Source: Paraburkholderia ferrariae NBRC 106233
Lineage (GTDB): Bacteria; Pseudomonadota; Gammaproteobacteria; Burkholderiales; Burkholderiaceae
Length of the DNA: 64,000 bases
NCBI RefSeq assembly: GCF_000685035.1
Contig: NZ_BAYB01000002.1
Coordinates: 310,001 to 374,000 of the forward strand
Direction: 5' to 3'
The notes under the pieces are model-generated. The model had not been told where the DNA came from. It saw nothing but the letters and a program-made list of their open reading frames with translations, and searched no databases. Numbering within the stretch: the stretch's first letter is position 1; every line of letters begins with the position of its first letter. This document shows, piece by piece, positions 45,063 to 54,188 of the stretch. The translations under genes were made by a program, and so were the position numbers.

Positions 45063-45805
45063 CGGCGCGCCTGCTCCTGCTGGGCGGCACCGGCGACGCG
45101 TTGCGTATCGCCCGGCAACTGGCGGCGCCGCATGTCTATAGCCTCGCGGGCCTCGGCCGCGTGCCCGACGACCTTGCCTGCGAGGTGCGGGTGGGGGGCT
45201 TTGGCGGCACCGAGGGGCTCGCGCGCTATCTGGAGACCGCGCGCATGACCGTGGTGGCCGATGCCACGCACCCCTACGCGGCGCAGATCAGCGCGAACGC
45301 GGCGCGCGCGTGCGCCGCGGCGGGCGTGGCGTACTGGGCGCTGCGGCGTGCGCCGTGGCAGCCGCAGCCCGGCGACGACTGGCGCAGGGTCGATGGCTGG
45401 CAGGGGGCGATGGCCGCGCTCGCGCCGTTCGAGCGCCCGCTCTTCACGCTGGGGCGCGAGCCGCTCGCCCACCTCGACGAGGTGCCCGCGCATCAGCACT
45501 GGACGATCCGCTGTCTCGACGCGCACCCGGGCCACGCGCGCGCCCGCGTGATCGACGCGCGCGGACCGTTCACGCCCGAGGGCGAACGCAGCTTGTTCAG
45601 CGAGGCGCGCATCGACGTGGTGGTCAGCAAGAACAGCGGCGGCGCGGCCACCGAGGCAAAGCTCGGCGTAGCGCGCGAGCGGGGCCTGCCGGTCGTGATG
45701 CTGCGCCGCCCCGTGCTGCCGGCTGCCGGGCGCGAGTTCGAGTCGGTGGAATCGCTGCTCGACGCGCTGGGCGCCGCTCATTTTCTTCGGAACGTCACGC
45801 AATGA
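45059..45805 (+). CDS. cobK: Precorrin-6A reductase CobK
   Basis: 248 aa starting at GTG 45059, overlapping cobL by four bases. It reduces precorrin-6A to precorrin-6B with NADPH. Conserved parts are [45 protein letters not shown] and [20 protein letters not shown]. The stop overlaps cobM (ATGA), so cobL-cobK-cobM are translated together. Confidence 0.95.
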   Translation: MTARLLLLGGTGDALRIARQLAAPHVYSLAGLGRVPDDLACEVRVGGFGGTEGLARYLETARMTVVADATHPYAAQISANAARACAAAGVAYWALRRAPWQPQPGDDWRRVDGWQGAMAALAPFERPLFTLGREPLAHLDEVPAHQHWTIRCLDAHPGHARARVIDARGPFTPEGERSLFSEARIDVVVSKNSGGAATEAKLGVARERGLPVVMLRRPVLPAAGREFESVESLLDALGAAHFLRNVTQ

Positions 45806-46533
45806 CCGTCTTTTTCATCGGCGCCGGACCGGGCGACCCGGAGCTCATCACCGTCAAGGGGCAGCGGCTTGTGCGCAGTTGCCCCGTGATTCTCTACGCG
45901 GGCTCGCTCGTGCCGCCCGCCGTGCTCGAAGGACATCGCGCCGCGCAGGTGGTGGACACGGCGCCGCTCACGCTCGACGAAATCGTCGCGCTGCTGCACG
46001 AGGCGCATCGCCACGGCCGCGATGTCGCGCGCGTGCATTCGGGCGACCCCTCGCTCTATGGTGCGATTGGCGAGCAGATCCGCCGCTTGCGCGAGCTTGG
46101 CATTCCTTATGAAATCGTGCCCGGCGTCACGGCGACGGCTGCCTGCGCGGCGGCGCTCGGCTGCGAGCTCACGCTGCCGGGCGTCTCGCAAACGCTGATC
46201 CTCACGCGCTATGCGACGAAAACCGCGATGCCCGAGGGCGAGCAACTGGGCGATCTCGCCCGCCACCGCGCGACGCTGGCGATCCACCTGGGCGTGCGCC
46301 ATCTCGCGCGCATTGTCGGGGAACTGCGCCCGCATTACGGCGAGGCCTGCCCGGTCGCCGTGATCTACCGGGCGAGCTGGCCCGACGAAGAGCGCGTGAC
46401 AGGCACGCTGGCCGACATCGTGGAGAAGGTGCGCGCCACCGATATCGAGCGCACGGCGCTCATTCTGGTGGGCGACGTGCTGGCGGCGGAAGGCTTCGCC
46501 GACTCGACGCTCTACGGCGCGGCGAAGCGCTGA
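45802..46533 (+). CDS. cobM: Precorrin-4 C11-methyltransferase CobM
   Basis: 243 aa tetrapyrrole methylase. The N-terminus FFIGAGPGDPELITVKGQRLV, RVHSGDPSLYGAIGEQI, EIVPGVTATAACAAALGCELTLPG and QTLILTRYATKT identify CobM/CbiF. It methylates C11 of precorrin-4 to give precorrin-5. ATG 45802 overlaps the cobK stop. It is the last gene of the plus-strand unit and converges with the symporter gene 60 bases on. Confidence 0.96.
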   Translation: MTVFFIGAGPGDPELITVKGQRLVRSCPVILYAGSLVPPAVLEGHRAAQVVDTAPLTLDEIVALLHEAHRHGRDVARVHSGDPSLYGAIGEQIRRLRELGIPYEIVPGVTATAACAAALGCELTLPGVSQTLILTRYATKTAMPEGEQLGDLARHRATLAIHLGVRHLARIVGELRPHYGEACPVAVIYRASWPDEERVTGTLADIVEKVRATDIERTALILVGDVLAAEGFADSTLYGAAKR

Positions 46534-46593
46534 TCGCAGGGGAAGCGCCGGACGCGCATGGCGCCCGGCGCGATGGAGGCAGAGAGTGCGGCG

Positions 46594-48069
46594 TCAGTGC
46601 GCGCCTGCGTGCGTATGGCCTGCGTGCGTGCGCGGCTGCGTTACCGCGCTGACCACGGCGAGCACGATCACGTTCACGCCGAGCGCGAGGAAGCCAATGT
46701 TGATGTCCTTGAGCGCATCGGGCGCGAACGGAATGAGCTGTGCGACGCTCACGTGCAGGAGCGTGGTCACGACCACCACGGCCACGCCCGCGAGGATCCC
46801 GCAGAAGGCCCCTTGTTTCGTGGCGCGGTTGCGTGCCGCAAGGCTGCATACGAGCGCCGGGAACAACTGCGTCACGAAGTTGTAGCCCATCAGCAGCAAC
46901 GCGACGATGGTGTCGCCGCCCTTCAGCGTGAAGCCCACCGCCACGAGTGCGATGACCGGCACGAGCATGCGTGCGAGGTTGCGCACGCGGGCATCGTCGG
47001 CGTTTTTCATCATCGCGCCGCGATAGACGTCGTTGGCGAGCAATGTGGAGGCGGTGGTGAGGATCATGGAGCCCGGCACGAGCGCCGTGAGCACGCCGGC
47101 TGCGCCGATCACGCCGACAAACCACGGATCGAAGGTCTGCAGCGCGAGCTTGAAGAGCGAGAGGTCGATGTTGCCGCCCTTCAGGCCCGGCACCTTCAGC
47201 ACGGCGGCGAAGCCGCAGAAGAACACGAACAGCAGAATGAGCTGGTAGAGCGGCAGGATCGCTGCGTTGCGGCGGAAGATGCGTTCGTTCTTCGCGGTAT
47301 AGACCGAGCCGAACGTATGCGGCCACATGAAGAAGCCGAGCGCCGTGAGCAGCACCGTGGACTGGAACCACGTCACGCTCTGGCCTTTGGCCGGGAAGGT
47401 GAGGAAGCCTGGCTTGGCGGCGTCGATGGCGCGGAACATCCCGCCGAGGCTGCCGTAATGATGAACGGGCAGATAGATGCCGAGGAAGATCGCGATGGCC
47501 AGGATCATCACGTCCTTCACGACCGAATTCCACGCGCAGCCGCGCACGCCCGAAACGATCACGTAGGCGGTCACCACGAACGCGCCCATCCAGACCGCGG
47601 CCGTGGAAGGAATTGCCCCGTACGAGGTCGTGGAGACGATGATGCCGAGGCCCTTGAGCTGCAGCACCAGATACGGCACGAGGGCCGCCACGCCGACGAG
47701 CGCGACCAGCACGCCGAGCGCGGGGCTCTGGTACTTGCGCGCGAAGAAGTGGGGCTGCGAGACGAGACGGTGCGCCTTCGCGAAGCGCCAGATGGGCGGC
47801 AGCATCCAGTACGAGATGATGTACGCGAGCGTGGCATAGGCGAGGATGTAATAGACCGGCGCACCCTTGCCGTAGGCGAAGCCGCTGCCGCCGAGGAAGG
47901 TGAAGGTCGTGTAGATTTCGCCCGCCATGAGCAGGAACACGAAGGCGGTGCCGAAGCTGCGCCCGCCTACCGACCACTGCTCGAGATCCATGTCGTGGCC
48001 GCGCCGCGCACGCATGCCCAGATAAAGCGCGACCAGCGTGATGGCGGCGATAAGAACGAGTGCGCTCAT
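46594..48069 (-). CDS. Sodium:solute symporter (monocarboxylate-type)
   Basis: 491 aa with 13 predicted membrane helices in the SSS family. The N-terminal WSVGGRSFGTAFVFLLMAGEIYTTFTFLGGSGFAYGKG and SYWMLPPIWRFAKAHRLVSQPHFFARKY resemble MctP-type monocarboxylate permeases (lactate, pyruvate, acetate). The C-terminus is His-rich (HAGHTHAGAH), possibly metal-binding. ATG 48069 overlaps the stop of the DUF3311 gene, which is the usual partner of this transporter subgroup. Confidence 0.92.
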   Translation of the reverse strand: MSALVLIAAITLVALYLGMRARRGHDMDLEQWSVGGRSFGTAFVFLLMAGEIYTTFTFLGGSGFAYGKGAPVYYILAYATLAYIISYWMLPPIWRFAKAHRLVSQPHFFARKYQSPALGVLVALVGVAALVPYLVLQLKGLGIIVSTTSYGAIPSTAAVWMGAFVVTAYVIVSGVRGCAWNSVVKDVMILAIAIFLGIYLPVHHYGSLGGMFRAIDAAKPGFLTFPAKGQSVTWFQSTVLLTALGFFMWPHTFGSVYTAKNERIFRRNAAILPLYQLILLFVFFCGFAAVLKVPGLKGGNIDLSLFKLALQTFDPWFVGVIGAAGVLTALVPGSMILTTASTLLANDVYRGAMMKNADDARVRNLARMLVPVIALVAVGFTLKGGDTIVALLLMGYNFVTQLFPALVCSLAARNRATKQGAFCGILAGVAVVVVTTLLHVSVAQLIPFAPDALKDINIGFLALGVNVIVLAVVSAVTQPRTHAGHTHAGAH

Positions 48070-48287
48070 GATTGCACCTCGCCCGCGTCGTTCAGCGGTT
48101 CGCGGTTGATGGGATCGAGCCGGTACACGATCGCCATGATCGCCGCGGTGAGCACGACCCACATCACGATCCACGCCAGCACGAGCGGCATGCCGAGCAC
48201 GAGCGGCTCGGTGCGGTTGACGAACGGCACCCCGAGCAGGATGCCGATGAAGGGCAAGGCAGCGAGCAACCGCAATGACATGAACAA
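48066..48287 (-). CDS. DUF3311 small membrane protein
   Basis: 73 aa with two membrane helices (LLAALPFIGILLGVPFVNR and LVLAWIVMWVVLTAAIMAIVYRL) and the family end RLDP. DUF3311 proteins are encoded next to SSS-family symporters and are presumed accessory subunits. The overlap with the symporter start (ATGA) supports a complex. ATG 48287 or ATG 48281 may start it; AGGAG lies just upstream. Confidence 0.88.
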   Translation of the reverse strand: MFMSLRLLAALPFIGILLGVPFVNRTEPLVLGMPLVLAWIVMWVVLTAAIMAIVYRLDPINREPLNDAGEVQS

Positions 48288-48545
48288 CTCCTCTTATATG
48301 ACTATAAAAAGGACAACGTCGTGACCAGCGCCGTTGCGCTCACTCTATGCTTGGTGAGGGTGCCCCGTAAAGGTGCCAATAATGCCGTATGTATTTTGAA
48401 AGCATGCTGCGGCGCGGGATCGCGGCCGGGCGCCGGCGGCGGCAGGCGCAGAAGAGGCACGCGCGCCGCCGATCCAGTTACACTGCACGCGAGCCGGATC
48501 GCGGGGGGCATGCCGTGGCCGGACTATCCCTACCGGATCGACTTC

Positions 48546-49226
48546 ATGATCGAAAGCCTCATCTCAGACATTTTGTTCGGCTTCACCGGACTCATCAGCA
48601 TCATCAATCCCATCGGCATTGCGTTCGTCTTTCTCGACCGCACCGCCTGGCTCAGCGACGAAGAGCGGCGCCAGCTCGCCTGGCGCGTGGCCATGAACGC
48701 GTTCTTCGTGCTGCTCGTGGCATTCTTCGTCGGCACGCCCATCCTGCACTTCTTCGGCATTTCCATGGAGGCGCTGCGCATCGGCGGCGGCCTTGCGGTG
48801 GCCGTGAGCGGCTGGCAAATGCTCAATGCACCCGAAACGCCGGTGGAAAAGGAGCAGGACCCGGCGGTCAAGCGCGTCGGCCCGGAGTCGGCCACGGGCA
48901 AGGCGTTCTTCCCGCTCACGGTGCCGCTCACCACGGGCCCCGGCTCCATCGCCACGGCCATTGCGCTCAACGCGAACCGCACGCACAAGCTTTCGGCGTG
49001 GCTGCTCTCCGGCATTGCCTCCATCGTCATTTCGGCGCTGGTGATGGTGGTGATCTATTACGTGTACAGCCGCGCCGCGCGCCTTTCGAAATACCTCGGC
49101 GTGGAAGGCACGCGCGTCGCCATGCGCATTTCTTCGTTCCTGCTGTTATGTATCGGCGTGCAGATCATTCTGACCGGGCTCACGGGCTTCCTCACCCCTA
49201 TCGCCGACCTGCGCGGCGCGAACTGA
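48546..49226 (+). CDS. MarC family integral membrane protein
   Basis: 226 aa, six helices. It has the MarC/UPF0056 features GFTGLISIINPIGIAFVFLDRT near the N-terminus, RIGGGLAVAVSGWQML and FFPLTVPLTTGPGSIATAIAL. Despite the historical name, the role of MarC proteins is not established. ATG 48546 places the first helix correctly; an upstream ATG at 48510 would add twelve residues. Confidence 0.88.
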   Translation: MIESLISDILFGFTGLISIINPIGIAFVFLDRTAWLSDEERRQLAWRVAMNAFFVLLVAFFVGTPILHFFGISMEALRIGGGLAVAVSGWQMLNAPETPVEKEQDPAVKRVGPESATGKAFFPLTVPLTTGPGSIATAIALNANRTHKLSAWLLSGIASIVISALVMVVIYYVYSRAARLSKYLGVEGTRVAMRISSFLLLCIGVQIILTGLTGFLTPIADLRGAN

Positions 49227-49250
49227 CCGACCGTCACGAAGGAGTGCAAC

Positions 49251-50084
49251 ATGTGCCGCTGGCTCGCCTATTCGGGCAATCCCGTCCATCTGGAAACCGT
49301 GCTGTTTCGCGCGCGCCATTCGCTGATCGACCAGAGCCTGCATTCGAAGCTCGGCGCGACGACGACCAACGGTGACGGCTTCGGCCTCGGCTGGTACCAG
49401 CATCCGCACGACATTCCCTATCGCTACCGCAGCATCCAGCCCGCCTGGAACGACCGCAACCTGCGCGAACTCGCGCGCGCCGTCACGGCGCCGATGTTCA
49501 TCGCGCACATTCGCGCGGCCACGCATACGCCGGTGCAGGAAACCAACTGCCATCCGTTTCGCCACCGGCGCTGGATGTTTGCGCACAACGGGCTGATCGA
49601 GAGCTTTCCGCTGGTGCGGCGCGACCTGCTCGTGGCCATCGATCCGGAGCGCTTCAACGCGCTCGAGGGATCGACGGATTCGGAAGTGATGTTCTATCTG
49701 GCGATGACCTTCGGGCTCGAACACGAACCCGTGCCAGCGCTCGAACGCATGGCCGGGTTCGTCGAAGCGACGGCGAGGCGCCGCGGTATCGAACGCCCGC
49801 TCAACATGACCATTTGCGCGAGCGACGGCGAGCAGCTCGTGGCCGTGCGCTATTCGAGCGAGGGCAAGTCGCGCTCGCTCTATCACAGCAACTCGTTCAG
49901 GCACCTGCACGAACTCTATCCCGACGATCCGCGCATTACGGGCGCGGGCGACGACGCCTATCTGATCGTCTCGGAGCCGCTCGTCGATTTGCCCGATGCG
50001 TGGGTCGAAGTGCCGGAGGCCACTGCGATTATCGTGCGCGGCCCGCAGGTGGATTACCGGCAGTTCGTGCCGGTCGGCCCGTGA
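49251..50084 (+). CDS. Class II glutamine amidotransferase (YafJ-like)
   Basis: 277 aa. The Ntn-type start MCRWLAYSG supplies the Cys2 nucleophile after Met removal. GDGFGLGWYQH, FIAHIRAATHTPVQETNCHPF and FAHNGLIESF are the glutaminase domain blocks, and EGSTDSEVMFYL follows. There is no synthase domain, so the ammonia acceptor is unknown. GAAGGAG sits upstream of ATG 49251. It may be co-transcribed with marC (24-base gap). Confidence 0.92.
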   Translation: MCRWLAYSGNPVHLETVLFRARHSLIDQSLHSKLGATTTNGDGFGLGWYQHPHDIPYRYRSIQPAWNDRNLRELARAVTAPMFIAHIRAATHTPVQETNCHPFRHRRWMFAHNGLIESFPLVRRDLLVAIDPERFNALEGSTDSEVMFYLAMTFGLEHEPVPALERMAGFVEATARRRGIERPLNMTICASDGEQLVAVRYSSEGKSRSLYHSNSFRHLHELYPDDPRITGAGDDAYLIVSEPLVDLPDAWVEVPEATAIIVRGPQVDYRQFVPVGP

Positions 50085-50115
50085 CGTTGGGGCGGCCCGG
50101 CGCTCGCCGCTTCGC

Positions 50116-52164
50116 TTATGTCTTCGCTTGCGCCGATCCTGGCGCCGGCTGCCGCCGTTCGGCGGCGCGCGCGAGCACTTCGTCGAAGCGGGCCGCATCC
50201 ACGGGCTTCACGAGATGCATTTCGAAGCCCGCTGCGCGCGTGAGCTCCACGTCGGCGGCCTGGCCGAAGCCGGTCATCGCGGCGAATAGCGTATTCGCGA
50301 GCCGCACCTCCCCGCGCAGTTCGCGCAGCGCCGCATAGCCGTCGATCTCGGGCATGGCGATGTCGATCAACGCTGCGTCCGGCGTGAAATCCGCAATCCG
50401 CTCGCGTGCCTGTCTGGCGCTGTAGGCGACGCGTACGTCGTGACCCTTGAGTTCGAACAGCATCGCGAGACTGTCCGCGGAGTCGCAGTTGTCGTCCACG
50501 ATCAGCACGCGTAATGCGGGCAGTGCGGGCGCCGCGGGAACGGACGGCGCCGCGTGCGCCGCGCCTGCGAGCGGCGGTGACAGCGGCGATAACGAGGGGG
50601 CCGACGAGAGCGGCCCAAGCCCATGCATGCCGGTGCGCTCGAGCGGCAGGCGGATGCTGAACGTGCTGCCGGTGCCCGGCCCCGCGCTCGTTGCCGAAAT
50701 CGTGCCGCCATGCAGTTCCACCAGCGAGCGGCACAGCATCAGGCCTATCCCGAGGCCGTTTTCGCTCGGGCCGGGCAGCGTGCGGTCCTGGCTGAAGAGC
50801 CCGAAAATCGATTCGAAGGTGCCGGGCCGCAGGCCCCGGCCGTGGTCGCGAACCTGGATTTGCGCGACCCGCGAGGCGGCATGCACGTCGATGACGATGC
50901 GGCTGCCGTCGGGCGAGAACTTCGAGGCATTGTGCAGCAGGTTCTGCAGCACTTGGACGAGACGCGTATGGTCGCCGATCATGCGCAGCGGCGTCTCGGG
51001 CACCTGCACGTCCACCTGCTGGCCGCGCCCGGCAGTGAACGGCTGCGCCGCTTCCACGGCATGCGCGATCACTTCGTGGAGTTCGAGCGGCGCCTCGCGC
51101 AGCTCGATCTTGCCGGAGGTGATGCGGCCCACGTCGAGCAGATCGTCCACGAGCCGCGTGAGATGCACGATCTGCCGTTCGATGAGGTCGCGCGCGCGGT
51201 CCGTTTCGGCGCTCGTCAGCGGCGCGAGCCGCAGGGTCGCAATGGCGTTGCGCACCGGCGCGAGCGGATTGCGCAGTTCGTGGGCGAGCAGTGCGAGAAA
51301 CTGCTTCATCTGCTCGCTCGAATGTTCGAGCTCTTCGTTGCGGCGGCTTTCGGTCAGGTCGCGCGTGACTTTCGCGAAACCGGTGAGGCGCCCTTGCGCG
51401 TCGTGGATTGCCGTGAGGGTGACATTGGCCCAGAACATCGAGCCGTCCTTGCGCACGCGCCAGCCTTCGTTCACGCTGCGGCCTTCTTCGGCGGCACGGC
51501 GCATCTCGGCCTCGGGCAGGCCGTCGGCGAGGTCTTCTATTGGATAGAACACCGAAACATGCTGGCCGACGATTTCGGCGGGGCGATAACCGATCAGGTT
51601 GGTCGCGCCGCTGTTCCAGCTCACCACGTGGCCCTCGGGATCGAGCATGAAGATCGCGTAGTCGCTCACATTCTCCACGAGCAGCCGGAAGCGCTCTTCG
51701 GAAAGGCGCAGCGCCTCCACCTGGCGGCGCTCGACCGTGAGATCGCGCGTGACTTTCGCGAAGCCCGCGAGCGAACCGTCGTGCTCGCGCAGCGCGGTGA
51801 TGACGACGTTGGCCCAGAACATCGAGCCGTCCTTGCGCACGCGCCAGCCTTCGTCGTTGAAGCGGCCGTGCAGGACGGCCTGCTCGAGTTCGTGCTCGGG
51901 CCAGCGCCGCGCCTTGGCTTCTTCGGTGTAGAAACGCGAAAAATGCTGGCCGATGATTTCGTGGGCTTCGTAGCCCTTGATGCGCGCCGCGCCGCGATTC
52001 CAGGTCGCCACGCAGCCTTCGGGGTCGAGCAGGAAGATCGCGTAGTCTTCGATGGGCTGCACGAGCGCCTCGAAACGGCGGCTGCTGTGGCCGACGGCGG
52101 CGAGGCTCTCGGCCTGCGGGGCGGCGCTGCCTGGCGGCGCGAGGCCGGAGTCGGGCTTCGTCAT
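50116..52164 (-). CDS. Hybrid sensor histidine kinase, PAS-PAS-HK-REC
   Basis: 682 aa, cytoplasmic: no membrane helix is seen. Two near-duplicate PAS/PAC units (about 30-150 and 160-280) share GWRVRKDGSMFWANV and GFAKVTRDLT. The kinase core has the H box LALLAHELRNPLAP, N box QNLLHNASKFSPDG, DHGRGL and NGLGIGLMLC. A C-terminal receiver carries VLIVDDNCDSAD, a phospho-acceptor in DAALIDIAMPEIDG, and VKPVD. It probably senses an intracellular cue such as redox or light through the PAS cofactor; no output regulator is adjacent. ATG 52164 is favoured. Confidence 0.93.
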   Translation of the reverse strand: MTKPDSGLAPPGSAAPQAESLAAVGHSSRRFEALVQPIEDYAIFLLDPEGCVATWNRGAARIKGYEAHEIIGQHFSRFYTEEAKARRWPEHELEQAVLHGRFNDEGWRVRKDGSMFWANVVITALREHDGSLAGFAKVTRDLTVERRQVEALRLSEERFRLLVENVSDYAIFMLDPEGHVVSWNSGATNLIGYRPAEIVGQHVSVFYPIEDLADGLPEAEMRRAAEEGRSVNEGWRVRKDGSMFWANVTLTAIHDAQGRLTGFAKVTRDLTESRRNEELEHSSEQMKQFLALLAHELRNPLAPVRNAIATLRLAPLTSAETDRARDLIERQIVHLTRLVDDLLDVGRITSGKIELREAPLELHEVIAHAVEAAQPFTAGRGQQVDVQVPETPLRMIGDHTRLVQVLQNLLHNASKFSPDGSRIVIDVHAASRVAQIQVRDHGRGLRPGTFESIFGLFSQDRTLPGPSENGLGIGLMLCRSLVELHGGTISATSAGPGTGSTFSIRLPLERTGMHGLGPLSSAPSLSPLSPPLAGAAHAAPSVPAAPALPALRVLIVDDNCDSADSLAMLFELKGHDVRVAYSARQARERIADFTPDAALIDIAMPEIDGYAALRELRGEVRLANTLFAAMTGFGQAADVELTRAAGFEMHLVKPVDAARFDEVLARAAERRQPAPGSAQAKT

Positions 52165-52210
52165 GGTCCTCGACCAGATAGGGGGCAGTGCAGGCAGTGT
52201 GCGGCCCAGC

Positions 52211-53170
52211 TCACCATGCGCGTTGTCCCGAGCGGTCGTACTTCTCGGCCATGGCCGGAATGCCCACGCGCACGTGCCGCTGGGCGCGCCGCACCTGGCG
52301 CGTGAGCAGCACGACGTGCGGCGGCACCACGCGGCGGCGGCGCAGCGTCCAGAACGCGCCGCGCAGCAGCGCGAAACCTGCGGGCCCGAGCGAGCGCTGG
52401 CGCGCAAAGACCGCGAGCGCGCGGCCGGTGGCGGCGAGCGCGTCGCGCGCCGGCAGGCGCATCCAGGCGACCCACGCCGAATTGCGCGCGAGCGTGCATT
52501 GCTGCGTGCGCGTGAACCAGCGGTAGAGCGGCTCGCGATGCGCGAGCGCGTTCTCGCAATAGACGATCGAATGGCCGGCGGAAAGCACGTCGAGTGCGGC
52601 GAGCTCTTCGGCGCCGCCGCGCGAGAGCCGCTCTTCGTAGCCGCCCAGTGCGCGGAACACGCTTACCCGGAATATGCACGCGCCCGCCATGAAATTGGCG
52701 AGCGCGGGGCCGGGCAGGCCGTCGCCGCCGGGCGAGGTGGCGGCGAACATCAGGCAGGCCGGATGGATCTCGCGTTCGTCCGCGTCGGCCACGCAGGCAT
52801 TCAGCACGGCCACGCCGGGATTCGCGTCGAGCAGTTGCGCGGCGCGGGCCAGCGCGCCCGGCGCAAACCAGGTACTGTCGTCGCAGCAGGCGACGTATTC
52901 GGTGCGCGCGAGCGCCACGGCGCGGTTGAAGCCGGCCATGCCGAGGTCGCGCAGGCCCTGAACGATGCGCACCTGCGGAAACAGCGAGGCGAGCAGGCCG
53001 ATGGTGGAGTCGGTCGAGCCGTTGTCGGCCACGATCACGCGGGGGTGTTCCGGCAACGCGATGAGACGGGCGACGGTATCGACGGTCTGGCGGACGTGAT
53101 TGCGCGTCAGCACGACCACGGTCACGCGCGAGGCGGGCTGGGAACCGGGGGCAGGGGCTAAGGCGTTCAT
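52211..53170 (-). CDS. Glycosyltransferase family 2
   Basis: 319 aa GT-A fold enzyme. The N-terminus VTVVVLTRNHVRQTVDTVARL and VIVADNGSTDST bind the nucleotide sugar; ACCDDSTWFAPGAL replaces the usual DxD region; ALGGYEERLSRGGAEELAALDVL is the acceptor-side ED-type region. It probably adds a sugar to a surface or exported glycan. It has no polysaccharide partner genes nearby. ATG 53170 is preferred over the extended frame. Confidence 0.88.
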   Translation of the reverse strand: MNALAPAPGSQPASRVTVVVLTRNHVRQTVDTVARLIALPEHPRVIVADNGSTDSTIGLLASLFPQVRIVQGLRDLGMAGFNRAVALARTEYVACCDDSTWFAPGALARAAQLLDANPGVAVLNACVADADEREIHPACLMFAATSPGGDGLPGPALANFMAGACIFRVSVFRALGGYEERLSRGGAEELAALDVLSAGHSIVYCENALAHREPLYRWFTRTQQCTLARNSAWVAWMRLPARDALAATGRALAVFARQRSLGPAGFALLRGAFWTLRRRRVVPPHVVLLTRQVRRAQRHVRVGIPAMAEKYDRSGQRAW

Positions 53171-53411
53171 CGCGGTCGAGCGGCGCAAGCCGGACGTCCA
53201 TGTTGTAGTGATTGCAATCAGCATACGCCGAAGGCGCGCGGCGTGCACCACGGACTGTGGGCTCGGGCACGGCGATGGAAGCGGGTTTGGCGGCGGTTTT
53301 GCCGGGTTTTACCCGTGGATTCGCAAATGCCTGACCGCAAGCGGCATGCCCGGTGAAGCGGCGGCCGGGCTATCGCCGGTTTGCGCGTGGCCGGAGCCAC
53401 CGGCCACACCA

Positions 53412-54086
53412 TCAATTGCGCGCGGCGACTTCGTCGAGGTGGTAGAGCAGATCGGCGGGATCTTCATACACGCGCAGCGCGCCCGCGCGTTCGAGTTCCT
53501 GGGTGCCGTAGCCGCCCGAAAGCAGCCCGACCCCGAGCGCGCGGCAGCGTTGTGCCGCCAGCATGTCCCAGACGCTGTCGCCCACCACGATGCAGCGTTC
53601 GATCGGTACGTTCAGCCGCAACGCCGCGCCGACGAACAGGTCGGGGTCGGGCTTCGCGTGACGCACCTCGTCGCGGGTGACGACGGTGGTCACGGCCGGG
53701 TCCACGCCGAGCGCAGCGAGGTTCACGGACGCCGTTTCGAGCCGCCCGCTGGTCGCGATCGCCCAGGGAATCTGCGCGGCCGTGAGCGCGTCGAGCAGGG
53801 CGCGGGCACCGGGCAGCGGGCGGATCTGGTCGGCGTGGCGGCGGTAGGCGTCGGCATGCAGTTGCTGCAGGCGCAGGAGGCGTTCGGGCGAGATGGCCTC
53901 GTGCGTTTCGCGCAGCAACTGGTTCATGAACAGGCCGCCGCTCATGCCGATGCGGCGATGAATGCGCCATACGGAGAGCTCGATGCCGTCGGCATCGAGT
54001 GCGTCTTTCCATGCGAGCACATGTTGATAGACGCTATCGACGAGCGTGCCGTCGAGATCGAACAGAAAGGCGGTGTCGTTGCGCAT
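53412..54086 (-). CDS. HAD-superfamily phosphatase, phosphoglycolate/beta-PGM type
   Basis: 224 aa. HAD motifs are FLFDLDGTLVDS (I), AIATSGR (II), a Lys in HAKPDPDLF (III) and VVGDSVWDMLAAQ (IV). The four-helix cap between I and II matches the phosphoglycolate phosphatase/beta-phosphoglucomutase subgroup. Lying next to the trehalase gene it might act in sugar-phosphate metabolism, but there is no operon link beyond same orientation and a 102-base gap. Confidence 0.92.
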   Translation of the reverse strand: MRNDTAFLFDLDGTLVDSVYQHVLAWKDALDADGIELSVWRIHRRIGMSGGLFMNQLLRETHEAISPERLLRLQQLHADAYRRHADQIRPLPGARALLDALTAAQIPWAIATSGRLETASVNLAALGVDPAVTTVVTRDEVRHAKPDPDLFVGAALRLNVPIERCIVVGDSVWDMLAAQRCRALGVGLLSGGYGTQELERAGALRVYEDPADLLYHLDEVAARN

Positions 54087-54188
54087 CGGAAACTCCGGGG
54101 AAGCAGAGGGCGGCGCGATGTTGCAGCGCCGCGCGGAAAAAGTGTACGCCGGTCGCTCGCAGCGTGCGTCCGGCGCGGGGGCAGCGGC

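Noticed and set aside
46544..46572. GC-rich inverted repeats between cobM and the symporter gene as a terminator
   Set aside because: The stems are short and broken and no T run follows on either strand, so it is not listed as a feature.
46558..48324. A 588-codon plus-strand frame over the symporter genes
   Set aside because: It mirrors the SSS symporter and DUF3311 genes and has no motif of its own.
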